Source of the DNA: Saccharospirillum sp965652395
GTDB lineage: Bacteria; Pseudomonadota; Gammaproteobacteria; Pseudomonadales; Natronospirillaceae
DNA length: 64,000 nucleotides
Direction of reading: 5' to 3'
NCBI GenBank assembly: GCA_965652395.1
Contig: CBFGUW010000001.1
Coordinates: 129,163 to 193,162, forward strand
Shown here: one piece after another, positions 51,581 to 60,895 of the stretch
How the letters are laid out: the number at the start of each line of letters is the position of its first letter
Position numbering within the stretch: position 1 is the stretch's first letter
Notes under the pieces: model-generated
Database searches by the model: none
What the model saw: the letters and a program-made list of their open reading frames with translations, nothing else
Told to the model about the DNA's origin: nothing
Position numbers and translations under genes: made by a program

Positions 51581-52162
51581 CTAAAAACGAAACCACAAAT
51601 CTAAACTTAATATGTGAGGCTGCTTGTTAAAAAGATTCAATTTAGTCTTTGGAGAAACGCCGAGCTGCCTCGAAAAGGGAATCTCAACCTCCAACAAAAC
51701 AGCAGAACTAAACTCCCATTTCTCCTCAAATACTTCCAATGCCCATTCTCCCTGATCAACCCCCCACTCATAGTGGTCCATAACATAGGTGGCTTGCTTG
51801 CTTAAACCTGCTCCCCACCAAAAGGTTCTGTTCCCAAGGCGAGCATCATGCATCAACAACATTTGAGCAGAAAAAGCATGGTTACTGGACCCTCGTTGGC
51901 CGACTTCCGCATCTGGGCGAGGTTGGTACCACCCATATTGCCCCCGAAATACGGCCTTGGAATGCCCTTCAACAAACAGAGGAAGGTGATAAGCGCCTGC
52001 CAGATCGACCCCAAAACTGGAAGGATAGGGCTGGTCAGCTTTTTGAAGCGTGTAAAAGGTACCGAGTGAACCTGTGTAAAATGCTTCATCCCATTCAAGG
52101 GCATAACCTTGCAGGCTGATGATCGCGCTGGTGGCAAGGGCGAGGGTGCTTTTCCTTATCAT
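51581..52162 (-). CDS. Small outer-membrane beta-barrel protein
   Basis: A 193-residue exported protein. ATG at 52162 (AAAGGACACCT before it) gives the signal peptide MIRKSTLALATSAIISLQGYA. The mature part alternates polar and non-polar residues with many aromatics (TFYTLQKADQPYP, AVFRGQYGWYQPRP, TFWWGAGLSKQATYVMDHYEWG) and ends in LDLWFRF, with the C-terminal phenylalanine typical of outer-membrane barrels recognised by BamA. Probably eight strands. The family is not recognised; small lipid A-modifying barrels such as PagL are of this size, but the catalytic His-Ser pattern cannot be confirmed by eye. Confidence 0.72.
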   Translation of the reverse strand: MIRKSTLALATSAIISLQGYALEWDEAFYTGSLGTFYTLQKADQPYPSSFGVDLAGAYHLPLFVEGHSKAVFRGQYGWYQPRPDAEVGQRGSSNHAFSAQMLLMHDARLGNRTFWWGAGLSKQATYVMDHYEWGVDQGEWALEVFEEKWEFSSAVLLEVEIPFSRQLGVSPKTKLNLFNKQPHILSLDLWFRF

Positions 52163-52305
52163 AGGTGTCCTTTGTGTCCGTTGCCTGCCACAAGGTGAGG
52201 CTTTTGGAATGCTGATGAAATAATGATTAAGGTGCCTATGGTATCTAAAACACGGTCCTGGGGGCAAACCGTGCGATTAGTGGTTATGCCTGAAACCGCT
52301 CAACG

Positions 52306-53475
52306 TTAGTCTTGATAAAACCCTACGAAAAAGTTGACATACACGGCCTTTCTCTGCCTAAACAGGTCTGTTTCATTCTCAATATCGTCCTGATACCCCT
52401 CAATCAACGCTATTGCCCTGTCTCTGGCTTTAACCTCATCCTGGCTTAACGAGCGATATAAACTGAGTTCGTGCCATGCCTGGAGGTTGGTGCCGGGCCA
52501 GGTTAGACCGTAGCCGCCTGGCTCGGTTAGTCCTCGTTCAGCCATTTTTTGTGTGGATAGCTCCAGGATGCGGTCGAGTTCATTTCTGAAGTCAATCTCC
52601 TCGAAATCTGAGGGAAGCGCCTGGCGTAATGCCACCAAACCGGAAACGATGAACCCGTGATATTCCAGTTGGGCATTGTGGGCGTCAATGGCTTCTCCCT
52701 CCTCGTTCAAAAAGGGAAAAATGCCAACCTCATGCAGTTCCATGGCTTTGTTCAAGTAAGCCGGGTTGTTCGTTGCCTGGTAGGCATAGCTCAGCCCCTT
52801 GCTGAGGGCTGAGAGGTAGTTGATGTTGCCGGTGAGCGGTTTATTCAACGTCCATTCAGCGGCAAGATTGATCGCGGGTAGCAGTTGGGCATCCTGAGTT
52901 TGCAAATATCTTTGGGCAAGCGTGGCGAGGGCATAGCCGTGGTCGTAATAAAGTTCTGCGATGTAGTCTTCAGGTAGGCTGATGATCCAGCCGTTCTGGA
53001 TGCAGCTTGGGCATGCTTCCATGGCTTGTTGCACTTTCAAGCCGAATTCGGGGTTCTCGGCATCTGCGGGGAAACCGAAAACTCCGCTTCCACCCTGAGA
53101 TTGAGCGAGGAGTAAGTAGTCGGTTACCTCGGCGGCTCTGGTGGCGTAGAGGGTGTTGTCCTCACCTAAAAAACCGTAGACATCCCCCCGCCAATAAGAG
53201 TCTCTTAGCGCCATTCTGTAGCCGGCTTGTGCGCTTCCCCAAACTCCGCCACCATCGTATAAGCGTTCACTGATCTCATGGAGAGTTTGGAAGGTCGAAA
53301 TACTCTCACTGGTTGAAATACCGGCAGTGGACGAGCTGTTACGATCACATCCTGTCGTGAGTGCCAGACCGGTCAGGCTAAGGATTAGAAACGTGGAGGA
53401 CAGTAGCGATTTCAAGGGTGCGCACCTTGGAGGTTTCCAAGGGGTATTATTCGCTATAAATGAAGAATGCGGCAA
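52306..53475 (-). CDS. Lipoprotein with alpha/alpha-toroid-like domain
   Basis: A 389-residue lipoprotein: signal sequence with lipobox LALTTGC (Cys near residue 43). The mature protein consists of paired helices (AINLAAEWTLNKPLTGNINYLSALSKGLSYAYQ and similar) with an early YDGGGVWG and a late PGGYGLTWPGTNLQAWHELSLYRS; this helical-hairpin pattern resembles six-hairpin glycosidase-like or glucuronyl-epimerase toroids. No catalytic residues were identified. Ten bases separate its start from the end of the diguanylate cyclase gene upstream (same strand), so they may be cotranscribed, hinting at a surface polysaccharide role controlled with c-di-GMP. That link is inference. Confidence 0.7.
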   Translation of the reverse strand: MPHSSFIANNTPWKPPRCAPLKSLLSSTFLILSLTGLALTTGCDRNSSSTAGISTSESISTFQTLHEISERLYDGGGVWGSAQAGYRMALRDSYWRGDVYGFLGEDNTLYATRAAEVTDYLLLAQSQGGSGVFGFPADAENPEFGLKVQQAMEACPSCIQNGWIISLPEDYIAELYYDHGYALATLAQRYLQTQDAQLLPAINLAAEWTLNKPLTGNINYLSALSKGLSYAYQATNNPAYLNKAMELHEVGIFPFLNEEGEAIDAHNAQLEYHGFIVSGLVALRQALPSDFEEIDFRNELDRILELSTQKMAERGLTEPGGYGLTWPGTNLQAWHELSLYRSLSQDEVKARDRAIALIEGYQDDIENETDLFRQRKAVYVNFFVGFYQD

Positions 53476-53485
53476 CAGTTAAGGT

Positions 53486-54823
53486 TCAGCCCGCTTCTTT
53501 TTGATCCTCCGGGGCGGTCACAACGCGGTTTCTCCCGCTGTGCTTTGCCCTGTACATGGCTTCATCGGCCATGCGGATCAAATTGGAGGAGCTGCCGTAA
53601 CCGAGTTCAGCCACACCGAAACTGGCGGAAACACTGAGCCCGTTCGGCCAGGTGAATTGGTTGATGCAGGCACGCAGCTTTTCTGCCAACTGCCTGGCAT
53701 TTTTCAGCGGTGTATCGGGGCACAGCAGCAGAAACTCCTCTCCACCCCAGCGGGCCAGGATATCCTGATCACGGATGTGGCCGCGAATAAGGCTGGAGAA
53801 TTCTCTGAGTATTTCGTCTCCCAAGGCATGTCCGTGTTGGTCGTTAATGCGCTTGAAATGGTCGATATCTATAAACATCAGGCTCAGGGGCCGGTGTTCT
53901 TGTTGGGCTGTCCGTACATGGTGATAAAGAGGGTCGCGTAAGCCGTATCTGTTTCTCAGTCCGGTCAGGGCATCCCGCTGAGCCTGTTCCTTAAGTTGGT
54001 TTTGGCTGATCTCAAGCGTTTTGTTCAGTGCGGCCAGTTCCTCGCTTCTTCGGTGTGCGTCCTGCAGATTGGTTCTCAATATGAAGCTGCGGTTCACTAC
54101 CCAGGTAAAAGCGTACAGTACCCATATAGCGATTAAGAGCATGTATAACTGGTCTTTGGAAACCCATTTCCCTTCGAAGGCTATTTCTTCAATCACCATC
54201 CGGTAGCGCCCTTCATTCACGATGGAACCCGTGCTGATTTGCACATAGGGAATACTTTGATAGGTCGCCTTTTGCTGATGCAGAGGAAGGTCTGCCTGGC
54301 TCAGCCACCAGCTGGCGGTGCTGAACGTATCAAGCGGCACACTGAGCACACCCTGGTAGCGACCGGGGCTGTACTCGATTTGAGTGGGCATCAGTGTGTT
54401 GTACTGTTCTTCCTGAGTGAAGGATGGGGTGTGGTCCATCAGGAAAACGCGAATCTTTTCGTTCTCGGTAGGGGCGTCCAGTGTCAGGCGAATAAGCAAC
54501 CGGTCGAAATCTTGTCCGTTGAGTCCGCTCGCATAGGTGACTCCCAATTGAAATTGAACTTCGCAATAGGGCCATTGGTACTGCATTTGAATCTGGCAGT
54601 CCATCACCAGGGCCTCACCCTCTTGCCGCAGGGTGGCCCGAGAGCTTCCTCCGTTGCTTTCATCGGTGACGACAAAGGTGGAGTGCCGCTCGTTGGGGTA
54701 AACCGAGTATTGGCTCACCATGCCATAGTGCTGCCACAGCATCAGTCCCATGCTTAGGAAGATCAAACCCAGTGGCATCAAAACGGGGATTAAGTCTTTG
54801 AGAAGACCAAACGGCTTTGTCAT
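53486..54823 (-). CDS. Membrane diguanylate cyclase (GGDEF)
   Basis: A 445-residue enzyme making cyclic di-GMP from GTP. TM helices at about 15-33 and 225-247 bracket a periplasmic sensor of about 190 residues that looks like an all-beta sandwich. A short coiled coil (about 255-285) leads to the GGDEF domain, with active-site ARWGGEEF, the metal-binding FIDIDHFKRIND and a complete inhibitory I-site (RDQD, five residues before GGEEF), so product inhibition is expected. ATG at 54823 is chosen over a GTG seven codons earlier for its TAAGGC ribosome site. It lies just upstream of a lipoprotein gene on the same strand. Confidence 0.93.
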   Translation of the reverse strand: MTKPFGLLKDLIPVLMPLGLIFLSMGLMLWQHYGMVSQYSVYPNERHSTFVVTDESNGGSSRATLRQEGEALVMDCQIQMQYQWPYCEVQFQLGVTYASGLNGQDFDRLLIRLTLDAPTENEKIRVFLMDHTPSFTQEEQYNTLMPTQIEYSPGRYQGVLSVPLDTFSTASWWLSQADLPLHQQKATYQSIPYVQISTGSIVNEGRYRMVIEEIAFEGKWVSKDQLYMLLIAIWVLYAFTWVVNRSFILRTNLQDAHRRSEELAALNKTLEISQNQLKEQAQRDALTGLRNRYGLRDPLYHHVRTAQQEHRPLSLMFIDIDHFKRINDQHGHALGDEILREFSSLIRGHIRDQDILARWGGEEFLLLCPDTPLKNARQLAEKLRACINQFTWPNGLSVSASFGVAELGYGSSSNLIRMADEAMYRAKHSGRNRVVTAPEDQKEAG

Positions 54824-54964
54824 GATTTGCCTTAACAGCGGCACTGTGAGTGTATCTGCTGTTAAGTTTAGAGGAAGAGTCGTGGCAGCTCCCTATATGC
54901 CCTGTTACAAATCGCAAGGGAGGTGCTGGAAATGGTCAAATTGCTGACGGTTGCAGCCAGTGAT

Positions 54965-54986
54965 GGCCCCGGATAGTTCCGGGGCC
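54965..54986 (-). other. Hairpin after the fumarase gene
   Basis: GGCCCCGGA-TAGT-TCCGGGGCC, a perfect 9-bp GC-rich stem 15 bases beyond the fumarase stop. No T run on that strand follows, so it may act as a transcript-end protector or weak terminator. Confidence 0.6.
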
Positions 54987-55000
54987 TGAAGCATTCATCG

Positions 55001-56515
55001 TCAGCTGACTTCTTTGGCGAGGATCTTGGCGGCCCATTCTTTGGGGCCAGTCTGATGTACGGAGTTGCCTTGGGTATCCACGGCGACCGTGACGGGCATG
55101 TCCACGACGTCGAATTCGTAGATCGCTTCCATACCGAGGTCCTCAAAGGCAACCACCTTGGCGCCGCGGATGGCTTTGGAAACCAGGTAGGCCGCTCCGC
55201 CAACCGCCATTAAATAGCTCGCTTTATGTTTGGCGATGGCTTCGATAGCGATGGGGCCGCGCTCCGCCTTGCCCACCATACCGATCAAACCGGTGTGTTC
55301 CAGTACGGTGTCGGTGAACTTGTCCATTCGGGTGGCGGTGGTAGGGCCCGCCGGGCCGACTACTTCTTCACGCACCGGATCTACCGGGCCGACGTAGTAA
55401 ATCAGTTTGTCGGTCAGATCCACCGGCAGTGGCTCGCCCTTATTGATCATGTCGACCATGCGTTTATGGGCGGCATCGCGGCCGGTATACATCTTGCCGT
55501 TGAGCAACAGGGTTTCACCGGGTTGCCACTCGAGCATGTCGTCTTTCTTCAGGCTGTTCAGGTCCACACGACGAGCCGTCGGACCGGCATCCCATACGAT
55601 GTTCGGCCAGTCTTCCAGGCTTGGGGGCGTCAGTTCCGCCGGGCCGGAGCCGTCCAGTACGAAGTGGGTGTGACGGGTGGCGGCGCAATTGGGGATGATG
55701 GCCACGGGTTTGTTGGCCGCGTGGGTCGGGGCGTCTTTGATTTTGATGTCCAAAACGGTGGTCAGACCGCCGAGGCCCTGGGCCCCGATGCCCAAGCTGT
55801 TGACCTTGTCGAACAGCTCCAGGCGGAGTTCTTCGGCTCTGTTGCTGGGCCCCCGGGCTTGCAGCTCCTGAATATCGATCGGGTCGAGCAGGGATTCCTT
55901 GGCCAGCAGCATGGCTTTTTCGGCGGTGCCACCGATGCCGATGCCGAGCATGCCGGGCGGACACCAGCCGGCGCCCATTTCGGGGACCACTTTCAGTACC
56001 CAGTCCACAATGGAGTCGGAAGGGTTCAGCATGGCGAATTTCGATTTGGCTTCGCTGCCACCCCCTTTGGCGGCGACGTGAACGTCGACCGTGTTGCCGG
56101 GAACCAGGCGGGTATGAATGACGGCCGGGGTGTTGTCTTTGGTATTCTTGCGGGCACCATCAGGGTCTTCCAGAACGGAAGCGCGCAGTACGTTGTCCGG
56201 GTGGGTGTAGGCGCGGCGAACGCCTTCATTGACCATGTCTTCAACCCCCATGGTGGCACCTTCGAAGCGTACATCCATGCCGATATTCAGGAAGACGGTG
56301 ACGATGCCGGTATCCTGACAGATAGGGCGGTGGCCTTCGGCGCACATCCGGCTGTTGATCAAAATCTGGGCCATGGCGTCTTTGGCGGCCTGGGATTCTT
56401 CCCGTTCATAAGCAGCGTGAACAGCCTGGATAAAGTCTTTGGGGTGATAGTAGGAAATGAACTGCAGAGCGTCGGCTACGCTCTGAATCAGGTCGTCCTG
56501 CTTTACAGCGGTCAT
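55001..56515 (-). CDS. Class I fumarate hydratase, iron-sulfur type
   Basis: A 504-residue single-chain class I fumarase (FumA/FumB type) for reversible fumarate-malate hydration in the citric acid cycle. Iron-sulfur cluster cysteines are recognisable at C66 (PICQDTG), in the GAGWCPPGM segment and in IPNCAATRH. N-terminal alpha and C-terminal beta domains (GPAGPTTATRMDKFTD, GAKVVAFEDLGMEA) are both complete. These enzymes are oxygen- and superoxide-sensitive, and the cell may also have a class II enzyme elsewhere. Preceded on its strand by AGGAGA; monocistronic by position, with a GC hairpin after the stop. Confidence 0.95.
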   Translation of the reverse strand: MTAVKQDDLIQSVADALQFISYYHPKDFIQAVHAAYEREESQAAKDAMAQILINSRMCAEGHRPICQDTGIVTVFLNIGMDVRFEGATMGVEDMVNEGVRRAYTHPDNVLRASVLEDPDGARKNTKDNTPAVIHTRLVPGNTVDVHVAAKGGGSEAKSKFAMLNPSDSIVDWVLKVVPEMGAGWCPPGMLGIGIGGTAEKAMLLAKESLLDPIDIQELQARGPSNRAEELRLELFDKVNSLGIGAQGLGGLTTVLDIKIKDAPTHAANKPVAIIPNCAATRHTHFVLDGSGPAELTPPSLEDWPNIVWDAGPTARRVDLNSLKKDDMLEWQPGETLLLNGKMYTGRDAAHKRMVDMINKGEPLPVDLTDKLIYYVGPVDPVREEVVGPAGPTTATRMDKFTDTVLEHTGLIGMVGKAERGPIAIEAIAKHKASYLMAVGGAAYLVSKAIRGAKVVAFEDLGMEAIYEFDVVDMPVTVAVDTQGNSVHQTGPKEWAAKILAKEVS

Positions 56516-56719
56516 GAAGGTCTCCTGTGCCGGTGAGCTCGGTGGCGCGAAGTGTACACTAAAAATTTAAGAGAGCGGAGCGTGCGAAAGTATTAGCCGT
56601 CGGGCTCGCACGGGTGTCCATGGAATGGGCCGGGCAAGGGTGGATGCTGAACGTTAAGATGACTTGCAAAATTCAAACAAGCGTTTAAATTGAGGGCACA
56701 GTCTATTGGAAGACCCGTT

Positions 56720-57472
56720 ATGAGCGAGATCGTTCAACGTTTGAACAAAGGGGTGTTGGAGCTGGCCCTGAACCGGCCTGAAAAACGCAACGCCCTGACC
56801 GAGGCCATGTACACCGAGCTGTATGAGATTCTGCGGGGTGCCAAGCAAAACCCCGAGGCCAAGGTAGTATTGATTACCGGTCAAAAATTCTTTTTCACCG
56901 CCGGGAACGACCTCCGTGATTTTATGGAAAACCCCATGGAGGATGATGACGCCCCGGTACTTCGTTTCCTGCGTATGATGGCGGATTTCCCCAAACCCCT
57001 GGTCGCCGCCGTTAACGGTCCCGCCGTGGGTATCGGAACCACCCTGTTGCTGCATTGCGATTTGGTCTACAGCGGGGAAAGCAGTGTTTTCCAATTACCC
57101 TTCGTCAATCTGGGCTTGGTGCCTGAATTTGCGTCCTCCTACCTGTTGCCCTTGAAGGTGGGTCACGTCAAGGCGGCGGAGTGGCTGATGCTCGGCAAAT
57201 CATTCGGCCCGGAAGAGGCTCTGAGTGCGGGACTGATCAACGCGGTGTTTGGTGATGAAAACTATTTGAATGCGGCTCACCAGCAGGCTCAACTGTTGGC
57301 CGCTCAACCTACCGCGGCGTTGCAGGCAACGAAACGGTTGATGAAGCATCATTATATGGGAGCAATATTGCACTCAATCGACGAGGAAGCTCGAATATTC
57401 CAGCAGCGTTTACGCAGCGAGGAATTCCGTGATGCGGTTGCGGCTTTTTTTCAATCGAAGAATGAAAGTTAG
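56720..57472 (+). CDS. Enoyl-CoA hydratase/isomerase family protein
   Basis: A 250-residue crotonase-fold protein. The oxyanion-hole motifs FTAGNDLRDF and NGPAVGIGTTLLLHCD are present; the usual second catalytic Glu region reads FVNLGLVPEFAS, with Glu retained (P-E), which is more like enoyl-CoA isomerase (Eci/PaaG) than a hydratase with both Glu residues. ATG at 56720 is the start by fit to the usual MSEIVQRLNKGVLELALNRP opening. Divergent from fumarase across 204 bases; no other fatty-acid gene is adjacent. A perfect 22-bp palindrome follows its stop. Confidence 0.88.
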   Translation: MSEIVQRLNKGVLELALNRPEKRNALTEAMYTELYEILRGAKQNPEAKVVLITGQKFFFTAGNDLRDFMENPMEDDDAPVLRFLRMMADFPKPLVAAVNGPAVGIGTTLLLHCDLVYSGESSVFQLPFVNLGLVPEFASSYLLPLKVGHVKAAEWLMLGKSFGPEEALSAGLINAVFGDENYLNAAHQQAQLLAAQPTAALQATKRLMKHHYMGAILHSIDEEARIFQQRLRSEEFRDAVAAFFQSKNES

Positions 57473-57489
57473 AGCGAAGGCTTTTGGTT

Positions 57490-57511
57490 GGCGGCATGAA
57501 TTCATGCCGCC
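57490..57511. repeat. Palindrome between convergent genes
   Basis: GGCGGCATGAA/TTCATGCCGCC, a perfect 22-bp palindrome lying between the 3' ends of the enoyl-CoA hydratase and BenE genes. No T runs follow, so any terminator role would be weak and bidirectional. Confidence 0.6.
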
Positions 57512-57530
57512 ATTCGGTCCCACCCCGCTT

Positions 57531-58694
57531 TCACTGTCCGGCAAACAATCGTTTGCGTTCCCGTACCAGATACCCCAGCACCAGTCCCCAGAACGCCCCT
57601 CCGATGCCGAACAGGCTCAGGCCTGACGCTGTAACCAGCAGCGTTACCAAAGCAGCCTCGCGATCATCATCTGTTTTTAAGGCGATAAACAGGCTGTTAC
57701 CTATGGTGGGCAACAGAGCTAATCCAGCCAGCGTAACCAAATAGGCCGAGGGGACGGAATTGAAAAAGGCCACGACGGAGGCCGCCATCAAGCCCAGGGC
57801 GATATAAAAAATCCCGGCGGATACGGCGGCTGTGTATCGTTTGGATTTATCTGGATGAGCATCGGATGTCATGCAGATAGCCGCCGTGATGGCGGCCAGG
57901 TTCAGCGCAAAGGCGCCAAAAGGGGCGAGGCCCAGCGTCGTGAGCCCGGTCCATTTAAGCATGGACGATGTCGGTGAGCGATACCCGGCTGCGGTCAGAG
58001 TGGCGATGCCGGGCAGGTTTTGCGATGCCATAGTGACAATAAACAAGGGCAACGTCAGGCTTAATAAAGCCGCCACGGAGAAAGAGGGGCTTTGCAAAGT
58101 GGGCTTGCCGAACGCCCATAACCATTGGCCTGTGTCCACCCGGTCCAACACTAGTGCTAGCAGCAGGCCGATGAATGCGACCCAAAGCACCGCGAACCGG
58201 GGGGCAAACAGTCGGGTCGTGAAGTAGGTCAGAATCATCGCTCCGCTGATAGCAGGTTCCTGTCCCAGGGCGGCGAAAGCATCCATACCGAAGGGGAGCA
58301 GAACCCCCGCCAACATGGCGCTGGCAATGGCCGGGCTGAGCTTTTGGGTCAGTCGTTCGGATTGACCGGTGAGGCCAGTCAGAAAAATCAATATACCCGT
58401 TAACATGAAGGCCCCTATGGCATCCGCCAGCGAGAACCCTGACAGACTGACCACCAGGACAGCAGCTCCCGGAGTCGACCAGGCTGTCACCAAAGGGAGC
58501 TTGTGCTGGAGCGAGAGCCCGATGGAGGTGATGCCCATGCCCAGACCAAGAGCCCAAAGCCAGGAGCCAGCCTGAGCCGGAGTGGTTCCTGCAGCCGCCG
58601 CGGCCTGAAAAATGATGGCGGCCGAGCTGCTGAAACCCACTAAAACGGCCACCAGGCCGGCGCTGACGCTGCTAAGGGAGAAATCCTTGACCAC
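57531..58694 (-). CDS. BenE-type aromatic acid permease
   Basis: A 387-residue polytopic protein of the benzoate-proton symporter (BenE/YdcO) family, with 11-12 hydrophobic segments and FSSSAAIIFQAAAAAGTTPAQAGSWLWALGLGMG near the start plus ITAAICMTSDAHPDKSKRY in the middle, a family hallmark. BenE of Acinetobacter imports benzoate, but E. coli YdcO has no known substrate; no aromatic-degradation genes are near here. Divergent from an XRE-cupin regulator across 92 bases that contain two copies of a palindromic operator, so that regulator is the likely repressor. Confidence 0.9.
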   Translation of the reverse strand: MVKDFSLSSVSAGLVAVLVGFSSSAAIIFQAAAAAGTTPAQAGSWLWALGLGMGITSIGLSLQHKLPLVTAWSTPGAAVLVVSLSGFSLADAIGAFMLTGILIFLTGLTGQSERLTQKLSPAIASAMLAGVLLPFGMDAFAALGQEPAISGAMILTYFTTRLFAPRFAVLWVAFIGLLLALVLDRVDTGQWLWAFGKPTLQSPSFSVAALLSLTLPLFIVTMASQNLPGIATLTAAGYRSPTSSMLKWTGLTTLGLAPFGAFALNLAAITAAICMTSDAHPDKSKRYTAAVSAGIFYIALGLMAASVVAFFNSVPSAYLVTLAGLALLPTIGNSLFIALKTDDDREAALVTLLVTASGLSLFGIGGAFWGLVLGYLVRERKRLFAGQ

Positions 58695-58710
58695 GGTGAC
58701 CTCGTCTTAA

Positions 58711-58730
58711 TTGTGCGTTATAGCATACAA
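58711..58730. promoter_or_regulatory. Operator O1 between benE and its regulator
   Basis: A 20-bp dyad TTGTGCG-TTATAG-CATACAA, 7-base arms with one mismatch, immediately upstream of the benE start. Near-identical to O2 at 58756, 45 bases away (about four helical turns). Confidence 0.7.
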
Positions 58731-58755
58731 TCATCGGAAAGTTCGCAAGATAGCA

Positions 58756-58775
58756 TTGTGCGTTATAGCGCACAA
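58756..58775. promoter_or_regulatory. Operator O2 between benE and its regulator
   Basis: A perfect dyad TTGTGCG-TTATAG-CGCACAA that abuts the AGTGGAG ribosome site of the XRE-cupin gene, so binding here would block that gene: autorepression is likely. Confidence 0.72.
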
Positions 58776-58786
58776 GTGGAGTGTTG

Positions 58787-59341
58787 ATGAGCGCGATACA
58801 GGATCGACTGGCGGAAGGGCTGAAGCAGCTGCGTCGGCAACGACAGTGGAGTCTCGACCGGGCCGCAACGGAGACCGGGGTAAGCAAGGCCATGTTAGGG
58901 CAGATCGAGCGTGGGGAATCCAGCCCTACATTGAATACCTTGTGGAAGATCGCCCGTGGATATGAGCTCTCTTTCTCCCAATTGATGGCTCCGGTAACCG
59001 GACCGGAGACGATTAAAGAAACGCTGGAGCCCAGCGGCAGTGATCTGCGGGTCCGGCCGTTGGTGCCCTACGATAAATCGATGCGGACCGAACTGCTGGA
59101 TATGGAATTGTTACCGGGCTGCTATCGCGAGTCCGACCCTCATGAAAGAGGGGTCATCGAGCACGTGATCGTGATCCAGGGGCGGATGTCGGTACTCAGC
59201 GGTGGCAAGTGGCACCCTTTGGGGCCCGGGGATGTTTTCCGCTTCGAAGCGGACACCGCACATGGATACCGGAACGACGCTGAGGATCAGTCAGCGTTCT
59301 TCCATAACCTGATTCATTACCCGCAGGGGCGGGCCGACTGA
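58787..59341 (+). CDS. XRE-family regulator with cupin sensor domain
   Basis: A 184-residue regulator: N-terminal HTH_3 domain (about 5-62; LDRAATETGVSKAMLGQIERGESSPTLNTLWKIA) and C-terminal cupin domain (about 105-180; MELLPGCYRESDPHERGVIEHVIVIQGRMSVL and GDVFRFEADTAHGYRN). This is the common one-component regulator next to amino-acid or aromatic-acid transporters; the cupin binds the signal. ATG at 58787 follows AGTGGAG. Twin operators upstream and the divergent benE gene argue that it represses both. Possible effector: the BenE substrate. Confidence 0.92.
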   Translation: MSAIQDRLAEGLKQLRRQRQWSLDRAATETGVSKAMLGQIERGESSPTLNTLWKIARGYELSFSQLMAPVTGPETIKETLEPSGSDLRVRPLVPYDKSMRTELLDMELLPGCYRESDPHERGVIEHVIVIQGRMSVLSGGKWHPLGPGDVFRFEADTAHGYRNDAEDQSAFFHNLIHYPQGRAD

Positions 59342-59350
59342 ACATTTGGT

Positions 59351-60895
59351 TCAAAACAGGTCCAGCTGAGGGGGTGGGGTTGAGGCGTCTGAATCCGTTT
59401 CCTCCGGCTGTTTCTGCTTGGCGGCAGGCGATGTTTGTCCTGGCTGTTCCGGCGCATCCAACCATTGCCGCTGTTGCCGGGCGCACCATTCCTGCACCTG
59501 TTTAAGAACGTCCGACTCCGGATTTTCCGCAATCAGCGCCTCGGTCCGAGAGGTTGCCTCAGCCAACGTCAGGCTGCTACCCCAATCGGCTTCACTCAGG
59601 TGGTGGTGCACCTGTTCACGCCAGATGGCTTGTTCCTGAGTACTGAGTGAGTCTGGGAAATGCCGTCCCCGGAGATTAAACACCAAAGCTTTTTGTCGAT
59701 CGTCATGCAAGGCATCGGCAATGCCCGACCATTTTTCGGGGTGGTCGCTGCTGCGGCGAATCTGGTTCAACACGCCCCGGTCATGGTCCTGAATAAAGCC
59801 TTCATAGAGTGCATGTTCCGGGTCCGGGGAGGGCGTTCTCTCTTCGCTGCGGAACACATCCCGCGCGAGTGTGACCAAATCGTGCCAGTGGTCGACAATA
59901 TCCCGGTGTCGCTCTATAGCCTCCCGGTCCAGCTGGAAACGCTCGGCGACGGTATCATCCAGCATCTTGTAGGGGGCGATCATCGGGCTGCGGTTAATGT
60001 GCAGCGTCCGTAATGGGGGGCGTCGAACGCCTTCTGGCAGTTCGCTGGTAGTAGTATAAAGCCATGTGCGAACTTCATCGGCGTTGTGGTCAAGCAACCA
60101 GCTTGGGTCTTCGATCAAATCCAGCACTATGATTTCATTGCTGCGCTCGGGGTGTTCTATCAGTGGCAGCTCCACGGTCAGGCATCCCCGTTCCGCTGGG
60201 ATCATCCCACTGACATGCAGGTAAGGGGTGCGCTCTTCGATTGCGAGTAAGCGCCGAACCTCGTGTTTAAATCGCAGCGACAGAGCGTAGTCGAACAGCT
60301 TGGGTTGGTGGCGGCGAATCAGTCGCGCTAATTCAATGGTGGCGAGCACATCACTCACTGCGTCGTGGGCATTTTGGTGTTCAATGCCGTTGGCAGCGGC
60401 AAGATGCTCCAACTTAAAGGAGGGTTTGCCGTCCTCGTGGGTGGGCCAGGAGAGGCCTTCAGGTCTTAGTGCATGGGTCAGGCGTACCACATCCAACAAA
60501 TCCCAACGACTGTTGCCGTTTCGCCATTCCCGGCTGTAGGGGTCGAGCAGGTTGCGGTAAAACAGGTACCGGCTGAATTCGTCGTCGAATCTTAACGTGT
60601 TATAGCCGGTGGAACAGGTGCCGGGTTCCGACATCAGCCGATGAATGCTCTCGGCGAATTCCCATTCCGTCATGCCTTCGGCATCACATTGCTGGGGGCT
60701 GAGCCCGGTAATGAGGCAGGAAGCGGGATCAATGACGGTATCGGGTAGCGGGCGGCATTTCCAATCCACCGGTTCGGCAATGATGTTCAGGTCCGCGTCG
60801 GTGCGCACGGCCGCAAACTGGGCAATGCCGTCGCGTCTGGGGTTGATTCCCCAAGTTTCGTAATCGTACCAAAGGAAGCTGGTTGGCTGTCTCAT
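59351..60895 (-). CDS. sbcB: Exodeoxyribonuclease I
   Basis: A 514-residue single-strand-specific 3'-5' exonuclease of the DEDDh class used in recombination and mismatch repair. The first exonuclease motif D-Y-E is at residues 11-13 (FLWYDYETWG), the second Asp in YNTLRFDDEF, the His-Asp pair in QNAHDAVSDVLAT; the SH3-like and C-terminal helical domains follow. ATG at 60895 gives the standard MRQPTSFLWYDYETWG start; the alternative ATG at 60922 adds nine residues; neither has a clear ribosome site. It overlaps no neighbour; convergent with the XRE gene, ten bases apart. Confidence 0.94.
   Translation of the reverse strand: MRQPTSFLWYDYETWGINPRRDGIAQFAAVRTDADLNIIAEPVDWKCRPLPDTVIDPASCLITGLSPQQCDAEGMTEWEFAESIHRLMSEPGTCSTGYNTLRFDDEFSRYLFYRNLLDPYSREWRNGNSRWDLLDVVRLTHALRPEGLSWPTHEDGKPSFKLEHLAAANGIEHQNAHDAVSDVLATIELARLIRRHQPKLFDYALSLRFKHEVRRLLAIEERTPYLHVSGMIPAERGCLTVELPLIEHPERSNEIIVLDLIEDPSWLLDHNADEVRTWLYTTTSELPEGVRRPPLRTLHINRSPMIAPYKMLDDTVAERFQLDREAIERHRDIVDHWHDLVTLARDVFRSEERTPSPDPEHALYEGFIQDHDRGVLNQIRRSSDHPEKWSGIADALHDDRQKALVFNLRGRHFPDSLSTQEQAIWREQVHHHLSEADWGSSLTLAEATSRTEALIAENPESDVLKQVQEWCARQQRQWLDAPEQPGQTSPAAKQKQPEETDSDASTPPPQLDLF

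Noticed and set aside
55226..56536. Long forward frame of 436 codons opposite fumarase
   Set aside because: Shadow of the fumarase gene in GC-rich sequence; no start site signal and no recognisable domain.
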